NCBI GenBank assembly: GCA_027065835.1
Contig: JAMONK010000223.1
Span: 1-6,023 of the forward strand
Reading direction: 5' to 3'
Length of the DNA stretch: 6,023 bases
DNA from: Thermococcus sp.
Lineage (GTDB): Archaea > Methanobacteriota_B > Thermococci > Thermococcales > Thermococcaceae
Positions 1 to 5,578 of the stretch are shown here, piece after piece (position 1 is the stretch's first letter; each line of letters opens with the position of its first letter). Position numbers and translations under genes: made by a program. The notes under the pieces were generated by a model. The model had not been told where the DNA came from and did no database searches. It was given only the letters and a program-made list of their open reading frames with translations.

Positions 1-1800
1 CAGTTCCTTGATCTTGTTCTCCGTTATTCTTCCGTTCTCGGTCCAGCCTCTGAGGGAGTAATAGCGCGGTAGCATCTCCTTCAGCCTGACGACGTGTCCC
101 TTGTTGGGACCGTCCGGCATCGGTTCGTCCGTGAGCCTCTTCGGCAGGGTGTCCTCCTTCAGCGGGTCGAGGCCGGCCTTAAGGTTGAACAGCCTCTCCG
201 CGTTCCAGATGCGCTCACCTATCTTGAGGTACTCCTCCGTGGTGAAGTCCCAACCAAGGGCCGCGTTGAGCATGTCGCGGTAGTCGTCCCCTCCCAGACC
301 GAAGGTGGTGAAGACACACAGTCCCGCGGCGTCTATTATCGCGGTGAGGTTCTGGAAGAGTATGAGCATCTTGACCTTCTCATCGCTTATATCGTGCGGA
401 TCCATCTTGTACGGGTAGCCGAGGATCTCCGGGCTTATCATGTAGGCCTTGATATGATCTCCACCGCGGTTATCGGTGGCGTATCCGAGACCGTGTCCCT
501 CGGCACCCCTCGGGTCGTAAGCCGGGAGCTCCTGCTTCTTGACGCCCATGAAGTACTCGGTCCCGTTGTACATCTCGGCCAGGCGGTAGCCGCCCTCGGC
601 CAGCTTGTCCCCGAAGTCTTTCCTGTAGGCTATCCTCTCGATGTAGTAGTGGAGAACCTCAGTGTTGCCCCACCTGAACGGGGGAGCGTCCTCGCCGAGG
701 TCTTCCTGCTTGAGCAGGCCTTTCTCATAGAGCTCCATGGCGGTGGCGAGGGTTCCACCCGTGGAGATTGTGTCCATTCCCAGGTCGTCTATGAGGTGGT
801 TGGCCTCGATGATGCTCGCGAGGTCGTTTATGCCGAGGTGGGCTCCAAGCGCCCAAGTGCTCTCGTACTCCGGACCCTCTGTAACCCCAACTGTTCCTAC
901 CCTGTTGACCCTTCCACAGCCGATCGGACAGGCGTAGCACGGTTTGTTCCTGACGAGGTACTTCGCGGTCATCGCCTCGCCGCTCTGCTCCTCGGCGTAT
1001 TCAAAGACGCCAGTCTTGAAGTTCCTGGTCGGGTAGAGGCCGTTTGAGTTTATGATGTTGACCAGAACCGCGGTACCGTAGTTCGGAAGGCCGCCTCCGG
1101 CGACCGGGTCCTTCTTCAGCTTCTCTATCTTCTCTTTAACAACGCTCGTGAACTTGCTCCTGTCAGCAACCTCAACACGCTTGTGACCCCTCACGACTAT
1201 GGCCTTGAGCTTTTTACTGCCCATGACGGCACCTACACCACCCCTTCCAGCGGCGCGGTGGCCGTTGTTCATAACCGCGGCGATCTTTACGAGGTTTTCA
1301 CCGGCTGGGCCGATGGATGCGATCTGAATGTGCTTGTCCCCTATCTCCTTCATCAGGGCATCCTCAGTCTCTCCAACGCGCTTGCCCCAGAGGTGCGATG
1401 CGTCCCTGAGCTCAACCTGATCATCGTTGATGTACAGGTAAACCGGATGGTCGGCCTTTCCCTCCACTACAACGGCGTCCCAACCGGCGAACTTGAGCTC
1501 GGCCCCGAAGAAGCCGCCCGAGTTGGCCATGGCTATGTAACCGGTCAGGGGGCTCTTGGTTATGACCATGTACCTTCCGCCCGTTGGGGCGGTGGTTCCT
1601 GTCAGAGGGCCCGTGGTGTACAGTATCTTGTTGTCTGGGCTCAACGGGTCAACCTTTGGATCGATCTCCTTCAACAGGTAGTGGATCCCAAATCCTCTGG
1701 TCCCGAGCCATCTCTGGGCGAACTTTTCATCGAAGGTTTCTTCGCTAATCTTTCCTGTGGAGAGGTTTACCCTCAGAATTTTTCCCCAGTATCCGAACAT
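1..1800 (-). CDS. aor: Tungsten-containing aldehyde:ferredoxin oxidoreductase (AOR), 3' end cut by window edge
   Basis: This cytoplasmic tungstopterin enzyme oxidises aldehydes to carboxylic acids and reduces ferredoxin, mainly during peptide and sugar fermentation. The frame is open for 600 codons from ATG 1798-1800 to the window edge. From memory P. furiosus AOR has 605 residues, so about six codons and the stop are missing. Seen directly: the N-terminal pterin region with GPLTGT and TGGRY (Arg76, Asn93), [4Fe-4S] ligands Cys288, Cys291 and Cys295 in a CX2CX3C motif, and the fourth ligand Cys495 in DAAGLC. Also visible are Tyr312 and Glu313, Glu332/His335 (EXXH) and His384 for the dimer-interface iron, His449, and the pterin motif DDLGMD (338-343). 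One residue is inserted between 335 and 384 relative to P. furiosus. An in-frame TAA lies ten codons upstream, and GGAGG precedes the ATG, which fixes the start. FOR, GAPOR or other WOR paralogs are much less likely because the match to AOR is near collinear. Confidence 0.97.
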   Translation of the reverse strand, partial: MFGYWGKILRVNLSTGKISEETFDEKFAQRWLGTRGFGIHYLLKEIDPKVDPLSPDNKILYTTGPLTGTTAPTGGRYMVITKSPLTGYIAMANSGGFFGAELKFAGWDAVVVEGKADHPVYLYINDDQVELRDASHLWGKRVGETEDALMKEIGDKHIQIASIGPAGENLVKIAAVMNNGHRAAGRGGVGAVMGSKKLKAIVVRGHKRVEVADRSKFTSVVKEKIEKLKKDPVAGGGLPNYGTAVLVNIINSNGLYPTRNFKTGVFEYAEEQSGEAMTAKYLVRNKPCYACPIGCGRVNRVGTVGVTEGPEYESTWALGAHLGINDLASIIEANHLIDDLGMDTISTGGTLATAMELYEKGLLKQEDLGEDAPPFRWGNTEVLHYYIERIAYRKDFGDKLAEGGYRLAEMYNGTEYFMGVKKQELPAYDPRGAEGHGLGYATDNRGGDHIKAYMISPEILGYPYKMDPHDISDEKVKMLILFQNLTAIIDAAGLCVFTTFGLGGDDYRDMLNAALGWDFTTEEYLKIGERIWNAERLFNLKAGLDPLKEDTLPKRLTDEPMPDGPNKGHVVRLKEMLPRYYSLRGWTENGRITENKIKEL

Positions 1801-1808
1801 GTTTCGTG

Positions 1809-1813
1809 CCTCC
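1809..1813 (-). promoter_or_regulatory. Shine-Dalgarno site of aor
   Basis: GGAGG on the minus strand lies 8 nt upstream of the aor ATG. It is the only strong ribosome-binding match in the spacer and, with the upstream in-frame stop at 1828-1830, decides the aor start. Confidence 0.8.
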
Positions 1814-1884
1814 GTACGTTCATCGCGTTATTAATGTACATCAATGCTAATAAGATTGACGAAAGCAGAAAGTATGAACATCAA

Positions 1885-1891
1885 GGTATAA
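1885..1891 (-). promoter_or_regulatory. Possible TATA element of aor in the cmo-aor spacer
   Basis: The minus strand reads TTATACC after an A/T-rich stretch (GGATTAAC). About 25 nt downstream would place transcription start near 1860, giving a leader of about 60 nt. The match to the Thermococcales consensus is weak. The other A/T-rich candidate, ATTAATAA near 1830, would start transcription so late that the GGAGG site would be lost or sit at the very 5' end. No clear terminator follows cmo, so aor may also be read from the cmo promoter. Confidence 0.35.
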
Positions 1892-1906
1892 GTTAATCCA
1901 AAACGC

Positions 1907-3034
1907 TTACCAGTAACCCTTGATGCCCTTCATCGGGACGGGACACAGAACTATGCGGCGGGCCCACAAACAGTCGGCACAACTTGGGGTGTTGCCCCAG
2001 CAGTCGGCTTCAGTATCTTGAACGAAGGAGCACGACGTGTTGAGCGGACAATCGGTGCAGCTGGGATAAAGCGCGTTTTCAACAACAAAACGGAACCAGC
2101 TGTAATCCCTACCTGTCCATATGTCCTTTAAGCCTTTATCCTTCACGTTCCCAAACGAGTAGGCCAGGACTTTTTTCTCCCGCCCGAAAACCACCTCTGG
2201 ATACGTATGCAGCAGCCTGTAGCAGGGAGCAACCTCCCCATCCCACCTGATAACGGCCGTTTTGTTCTCCACGAAATCACAGTGTCTCTCCGTCCTCAGC
2301 TTGAACTCCGGCAGCCTCAGCACAAAGCCGCCATAGATCGACTGAAGTTCCTTAACCACGGAATCCATGTCGACGCTCCCGTCGTAGACTATTGTTCCGC
2401 TGTGTTCCGGTCGAATCGGGACGATGTTGGATATCAGCAGGCTGTCTATACCTACCTCACCCAGGAACCGTGCTATGTCCGGGAGGTGCTCGTAGTTCTC
2501 CTTACTGGCAACTACCTCAACCCCTACGTGGGGGAAGTACTTCCCCATCTCCCTCTTGGTCTCCTGGATGAGTTTTATCCTGTCAACCGCAACGCTGGGC
2601 ATTATATGGCCCAAACGGGTTGTCTGGGTTGGTATGGTGTCCAAGGAAATGTAGATCAAATCGGTCTCAAGCTCAACGAGCCGCCTCACCCGCTCCTTCG
2701 TCAGTAGAAAACCGTTCGTGCTCATTCCAAGTGCAAATCCACGCTTTTTTACCTCGGTCACCATGTCGAGGAACCTTGGATGAACCGTCGGCTCCCCTAT
2801 ACCCCCAAGGTAGATCATCTCCAGGTCGGGGAAATCCTCGGCGTCGTCGAGGATCTTGAGGAACAGCTCCCACTCCATATCCCCCTCCCTATCCTCCCAG
2901 TACTGCTTAAAGCACATCTCACAGTGAAGGTTGCAGCGGTTGGTTATTTCAATATAGAGGTAGCGCATATCAGCCTTCCTCGGAATCGACAGGGTGGCCC
3001 CGCCAACTTTGAATGTATGGAATTCTCCCTTCAT
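1907..3034 (-). CDS. cmo: Radical SAM/SPASM-like maturase of tungsten oxidoreductase (Cmo)
   Basis: Predicted radical S-adenosylmethionine protein of 375 residues, probably cytoplasmic, that matures or modifies the tungsten cofactor or its enzyme. The exact reaction is not shown by the sequence. It carries the CX3CX2C [4Fe-4S]/SAM motif (Cys34, Cys38, Cys41, within TNRCNLHCEMC) and a GGIGEP SAM-binding turn (77-82). A C-terminal SPASM-like region holds Cys252, Cys271 in a DGEVAPC context, an FGNV...IW element, and then CX2CX5C (326, 329, 335). Further cysteines are 345, 352, 355 and 364. ATG 3032-3034 is chosen because GGGTG sits 6 nt upstream. An in-frame GTG three codons earlier (3041-3043) has no such site. 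It lies 106 bp upstream of aor on the same strand, the arrangement first described for P. furiosus cmo-aor. MoaA and peptide-modifying SPASM enzymes are the nearest alternatives, but the neighbour favours the tungsten-enzyme maturase family. Confidence 0.88.
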   Translation of the reverse strand: MKGEFHTFKVGGATLSIPRKADMRYLYIEITNRCNLHCEMCFKQYWEDREGDMEWELFLKILDDAEDFPDLEMIYLGGIGEPTVHPRFLDMVTEVKKRGFALGMSTNGFLLTKERVRRLVELETDLIYISLDTIPTQTTRLGHIMPSVAVDRIKLIQETKREMGKYFPHVGVEVVASKENYEHLPDIARFLGEVGIDSLLISNIVPIRPEHSGTIVYDGSVDMDSVVKELQSIYGGFVLRLPEFKLRTERHCDFVENKTAVIRWDGEVAPCYRLLHTYPEVVFGREKKVLAYSFGNVKDKGLKDIWTGRDYSWFRFVVENALYPSCTDCPLNTSCSFVQDTEADCWGNTPSCADCLWARRIVLCPVPMKGIKGYW

Positions 3035-3070
3035 GTCGTACACCCAGCATAAATGCTAGTTTCTTTCTGC

Positions 3071-3086
3071 TTTTATACTTTTCCGG
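3071..3086 (-). promoter_or_regulatory. Promoter of cmo (BRE plus TATA)
   Basis: The minus strand shows a purine-rich BRE (CCGGAAAAG) directly followed by TATAAAA (3071-3077). Start about 25 nt downstream falls near 3050, giving a leader of roughly 15 nt that still contains the GGGTG ribosome-binding site of cmo. Spacing and composition fit a strong Thermococcales promoter. Confidence 0.75.
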
Positions 3087-3140
3087 AGTGCATTGGACAT
3101 AAATGGGTAATCGAAGGGAAGGGCGGGGAAATCGGTCCCG

Positions 3141-3179
3141 AAAAAGTTACAAGATGCCCCAAAAGGAAAGGGGAGAAAG
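3141..3179 (-). terminator. T-rich/pyrimidine-rich likely terminator of upp
   Basis: Read on the minus strand, the 15-55 nt after the upp stop hold a pyrimidine run (CTTTCTCCCCTTTCCTTTT) and then TTTTT (3141-3145). Archaeal intrinsic termination depends on oligo-T tracts without a required hairpin, so this is a plausible stop for upp transcripts before the cmo promoter. I see no stable stem-loop. Confidence 0.45.
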
Positions 3180-3193
3180 TCGGTTCGCTGGCA

Positions 3194-3889
3194 TTAGACC
3201 CCACGCGTTCCGGAGGATATTGGAGCCTTTATAGGTGCCCCGAAGGCCCTGTCACCCGCATCACCCAGACCTGGGAGGATGTAGCCGTGGTCGTTGAGCT
3301 CCCTGTCCACCTTGGCAACTATCACATTGAGCTCCGGGAACTCGCGCTTGAGGCGCTCTATGCCCTCAGGGGCGGCAAGGACACCAAGGACCATCAGACG
3401 CTTCGGTTTGCCGTACTTTGAAAGCTCCCGGAGGACCTTGACCAGCGTTGAGCCGGTGGCGATCATCGGGTCGGCGACTATGACGGTATCCTGCGGTGTT
3501 ATCCTTGGGATCTTGATGTAGTTCATCTCTATCTCGAACTTCGGGGCCTTTCCACGTGATGCCGAGACTATCCCAACCCGAGCATGCTCGAAGACCTTTA
3601 TCAGCCCCTCCATCAGGGGTATTGCGGCACGCAGAACGGTTATTATGACCACGTTGCGCCGGTCCTTAACGAGGAGGCCTTCCGTGGTCTCAAGGGGGGT
3701 CTCGATCCGAACCCTCTCAACGTCCATGAGCTTCGTCAGTTCGTAGCCCATGTACCGTCCAAGCTTCACAAGCCCCTTCCGGAAGGGTATGCTGCCCGTC
3801 TCCTTGTTCCTCAGCTCCGTGAGTATCTCCATAATAAACGGGGAGTCCTCAAAGGAGTAAACACCATCCCACCTCTCGTCTCCAATCAT
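3194..3889 (-). CDS. upp: Uracil phosphoribosyltransferase
   Basis: Salvages uracil: uracil plus PRPP gives UMP and pyrophosphate, in the cytoplasm. The 231-residue product is close to the usual 210-230 of the family. The PRPP-binding loop [13 protein letters not shown] is at 136-148, with Asp140 and the ATGST phosphate loop. The uracil-binding segment [16 protein letters not shown] is at 202-217 and includes Asp210. The basic [11 protein letters not shown] stretch (85-95) is the usual type I PRTase pyrophosphate-loop region. ATG 3887-3889 is supported by GGAGGT 7 nt upstream. The last 14 residues after RAFG are a short, probably flexible tail. It has its own promoter and is divergent from the small-protein/sufS unit. 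There is no sign of co-transcription with pyrimidine transport or other pyr genes in this window. Confidence 0.96.
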   Translation of the reverse strand: MIGDERWDGVYSFEDSPFIMEILTELRNKETGSIPFRKGLVKLGRYMGYELTKLMDVERVRIETPLETTEGLLVKDRRNVVIITVLRAAIPLMEGLIKVFEHARVGIVSASRGKAPKFEIEMNYIKIPRITPQDTVIVADPMIATGSTLVKVLRELSKYGKPKRLMVLGVLAAPEGIERLKREFPELNVIVAKVDRELNDHGYILPGLGDAGDRAFGAPIKAPISSGTRGV

Positions 3890-3896
3890 CCCTCAG

Positions 3897-3902
3897 ACCT
3901 CC
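3897..3902 (-). promoter_or_regulatory. Shine-Dalgarno site of upp
   Basis: GGAGGT on the minus strand, 7 nt before the upp ATG. A second GAGGG touches the start codon but is too close to act; the GGAGGT match decides the start. Confidence 0.75.
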
Positions 3903-3938
3903 GCATCTTCCAGTTGACATGGGGGTTTCATCCACTCC

Positions 3939-3947
3939 CTTTATAGG
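3939..3947 (-). promoter_or_regulatory. TATA box of upp
   Basis: The minus strand reads CCTATAAAG. Start about 25 nt downstream falls near 3915-3918, giving a leader of about 25-30 nt that includes the GGAGGT site. The upstream BRE position (CCAACA) is not strongly purine-rich. The same 12 bases, CACCTATAAAGG, recur in the same direction near the 3' end of upp (3226-3237). Confidence 0.65.
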
Positions 3948-3983
3948 TGTTGGTACGCTTCCGCCCACCCGCAGGGGATGTTG

Positions 3984-4004
3984 CTGGGCAGTTCTGTCCA
4001 GAAC
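3984..4004. repeat. Overlapping inverted repeats (operator-like) in the divergent intergenic region
   Basis: Two palindromes overlap here. CTGGGCAG-TT-CTGTCCAG (3984-4001) has 8-bp arms with one mismatch. GTTCTG-TC-CAGAAC (3991-4004) has perfect 6-bp arms. The centre of the second (about 3997) is almost exactly midway between the upp TATA (about 3942) and the plus-strand TATA (about 4052), roughly 45-50 bp upstream of each box. That fits a dimeric regulator acting on both promoters, though no known regulator motif is recognised. Confidence 0.5.
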
Positions 4005-4042
4005 AGTACGTGTTTAAACTCAGCTTTCCAACCATCGGTTTG

Positions 4043-4055
4043 GGAAACATATAAA
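4043..4055 (+). promoter_or_regulatory. Promoter of the small protein/sufS unit (BRE plus TATA)
   Basis: GGAAAC (4043-4048, BRE-like) is followed by TATAAA (4050-4055). Start about 25 nt downstream falls near 4075-4080. The resulting leader would be very short, roughly ten bases before GTG 4089, and would just include the GGTGAT ribosome-binding site if initiation lies at the upstream end of that range. Confidence 0.7.
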
Positions 4056-4078
4056 CGCTTCCTGCCCAAATTCCACCG

Positions 4079-4084
4079 GGTGAT
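4079..4084 (+). promoter_or_regulatory. Shine-Dalgarno site favouring GTG 4089 as start
   Basis: GGTGAT, complementary to the archaeal 16S 3' end, ends 4 nt before GTG 4089. The motif GGTGATA is repeated at 4088-4094 but is over 20 nt from the later in-frame ATG 4116, which itself has no good site. This favours the GTG start. Confidence 0.5.
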
Positions 4085-4088
4085 AGGG

Positions 4089-4382
4089 GTGATAATCGCA
4101 AAGCCGTGTACAACGATGAAAGGCCTCGTTATAGGGGCGTACTCCTGGGAAAAGCCCGTGGAGGTCGACCTCACCAAAACCGCGGAATGCCTGAAGGAAA
4201 AGGGATACTCCGTAGAGCGGCTCATTCCAGGGATGCTGCTGATAGCCAAGGTTGAAGGATGGGAGATAAGTGTCTACCCCAGTGGAAAGATCATAATAAA
4301 GCTCCTGGATGAGATAGAGAGGGGACAGGAGATCGCGCGCATCGTGTACTACTGTGCCGGAGTGCTGGAGGTGGTTCTATGA
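4089..4382 (+). CDS. Small conserved-type protein, possible single TBP-like domain
   Basis: I do not recognise this gene by family name. Starting at GTG 4089 it gives 97 residues; ATG 4116 would give 88. There is no signal peptide or membrane segment. The pattern is a beta/alpha/beta arrangement: DLTKTAE helix start (27-33), a PG turn (47-48), then strands LLIAKV (50-55) and WEISVYPSGKIIIK (58-71), and a final helix (74-88). The order DLxKxAE ... PGhh ... VYPSGKIIIK followed by a helix closely resembles one half-repeat of TATA-binding protein, where FSSGKhVhTG occupies the same place. This is my pattern reading, not a database match. Cysteines 7, 34 and 89 do not form a metal motif. The stop overlaps the sufS start (ATGA, 4379-4382), so the two are probably co-translated and co-regulated. 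A non-DNA-binding partner of the desulfurase is equally possible. Confidence 0.75.
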   Translation: MIIAKPCTTMKGLVIGAYSWEKPVEVDLTKTAECLKEKGYSVERLIPGMLLIAKVEGWEISVYPSGKIIIKLLDEIERGQEIARIVYYCAGVLEVVL

Positions 4383-5578
4383 AGATTCCGGAGGATGTTA
4401 GAAAGGATATACCTCTGACGAGCGAGGTCATCTACTTTGACAACACGGCAACCTCACTTACGCCGAAGCCCGTCATCGAAGCCATGGACGAGTACTACCT
4501 CAAATACCGTGCCAACGTCCACCGCGGGGTTCACCGGCTCTCCCAGATGGCCACTGCCAAGTACGAGGAGAGCAGGAGAGTCGTTGCTAAATTCCTCAAC
4601 GCCAGGTTCGAGGAGATAATCTTCACCAAGAACACGAGCGAGAGTCTCAACCTGGTCGCCCTCGGCCTAGAGGAGCTCTTCAAACCGGGCGACAGAATAG
4701 TCACCACCCCGTACGAGCACCATTCAGATCTGCTTCCCTGGCAGAGACTCGCCAAAAAGAAAGGCCTCAAACTGGAGTTCATAGAAGGGGACGACGAGGG
4801 CAACCTCGACCTGAGCGACGCGGAGAGGAAGATTAAGGGCGCGAAGCTAGTCGCGGTTCAGCACGTCTCGAACGCCCTCGGTGTCATCCACGAGGTTGAG
4901 GAGCTCGGAAAGATGGCGAAGGAAGAGGGGGCTATATTCGTCGTCGACGCGGCCCAGAGCGTGGGGCACATGGAAGTTGACGTTAAGAAGCTCCACGCGG
5001 ACTTCCTGGGGTTCTCCGGTCACAAGGGACCGATGGGACCAACCGGGATAGGGGTGCTCTACGTCAACGCGGAGTTTTTCGATACGTTTGAACCACCGCT
5101 CATAGGCGGGGGGACCATCGATGACGTCGAACTCTGCTGCTACACATTAACAGAGCCTCCAGAGAGGTTCGAGGCGGGAACACCGAACATAGGAGGGGCC
5201 ATAGGTCTCGCCGCAGGGATACGGTACATTGAGAGAATCGGACTCGGGGAAATCGAAAGACAGGAGCACAGACTCGTAAAGAGGATAACCGAAGGACTCG
5301 ATGAGCTTGAAGTCCCGTGGTACGGGCCAAGGGACCTTAAGAAGCACGCAGGTGTGGTGAGCTTCAACGTGCCACCTCTCCATCCCCACGACGTCGCGGC
5401 GGTACTTGACGAGCACGGAATCATGGTAAGGAGCGGTCACCACTGTGCCCTGCCTGTGATGAAGAAGCTCGGGATAAACGGGACCGTCAGGGCATCCTTC
5501 CACGTCTACAACAGCCTTGAAGAGGTCGAGAGGTTCCTTGGGGTTATGGAGGAGCTGGTAAAAGGGGTGAGGGGTTAG
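4379..5578 (+). CDS. sufS: SufS-type (group II) cysteine desulfurase
   Basis: PLP enzyme that removes sulfur from cysteine as an enzyme-bound persulfide, giving alanine, and supplies sulfur for Fe-S clusters and thiolated cofactors; cytoplasmic. The 399 residues match the family's roughly 400. Visible: N-terminal YFDNTATS (19-26), His114 in PYEHHS stacking on PLP, VVDAAQSVGH (188-197) with Asp190 and Gln193 binding the cofactor, and SGHK (213-216) with Lys216 forming the Schiff base. TPPERFEAGTP-like sequence lies at 258-269, and RSGHHCA (351-357) carries catalytic Cys356. Arg371 in VRASFHVYNS binds the substrate carboxylate. The RxGHHCA context marks group II (SufS/CsdA) rather than IscS/NifS. 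ATG 4379 has GGAGGTGG ending 4 nt upstream inside the preceding gene and overlaps its stop by 4 nt. No SufE/SufU partner or SufBCD is in the window. A selenocysteine lyase or kynureninase-like role is less likely given Cys356. Confidence 0.95.
   Translation: MKIPEDVRKDIPLTSEVIYFDNTATSLTPKPVIEAMDEYYLKYRANVHRGVHRLSQMATAKYEESRRVVAKFLNARFEEIIFTKNTSESLNLVALGLEELFKPGDRIVTTPYEHHSDLLPWQRLAKKKGLKLEFIEGDDEGNLDLSDAERKIKGAKLVAVQHVSNALGVIHEVEELGKMAKEEGAIFVVDAAQSVGHMEVDVKKLHADFLGFSGHKGPMGPTGIGVLYVNAEFFDTFEPPLIGGGTIDDVELCCYTLTEPPERFEAGTPNIGGAIGLAAGIRYIERIGLGEIERQEHRLVKRITEGLDELEVPWYGPRDLKKHAGVVSFNVPPLHPHDVAAVLDEHGIMVRSGHHCALPVMKKLGINGTVRASFHVYNSLEEVERFLGVMEELVKGVRG

Noticed and set aside
94..1047. Open frame of 317 codons on the plus strand
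   Set aside because: Lies wholly opposite aor, whose catalytic and cluster residues are all intact in the minus frame; the plus product shows no motif. Antisense shadow of GC-rich coding sequence.
1183..1896. Open frame of 237 codons on the plus strand
   Set aside because: Opposite the N-terminal half of aor and its promoter spacer; no ribosome-binding site or recognisable domain.
2207..2707. Plus-strand open frame of 166 codons
   Set aside because: Antisense to cmo; the minus frame carries the radical SAM motifs.
3090..3193. Search for a tRNA, C/D box RNA or CRISPR repeat in the spacer between upp and cmo
   Set aside because: No cloverleaf, no C box/D box pair and no direct repeats are visible; only promoter and T-rich elements remain.
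3053..3421. Plus-strand open frame of 122 codons starting in the upp-cmo spacer
   Set aside because: Most of it is antisense to the conserved uracil-binding end of upp; there is no promoter on that strand and no domain.
3584..3946. Plus-strand open frame of 120 codons
   Set aside because: Antisense to the N-terminal half of upp and its promoter.
4012..4019. Perfect 8-bp palindrome GTTTAAAC
   Set aside because: Short A/T-rich palindromes are frequent by chance; it has no symmetrical placement relative to either promoter.
3978..4088. Longer N-terminal extension of the small protein from ATG 3978
   Set aside because: It would start upstream of the TATA box at 4050 and translate the promoter; the extension is low-quality and has no support.
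3941..4249. Minus-strand open frame of 102 codons across the divergent spacer
   Set aside because: Opposite the small protein gene and overlaps the upp promoter; composition is shadow-like and the plus frame has a promoter, ribosome-binding site and coupling to sufS.
5147..5503. Minus-strand open frame of 118 codons
   Set aside because: Antisense to the catalytic C-terminal part of sufS, which is fully intact.
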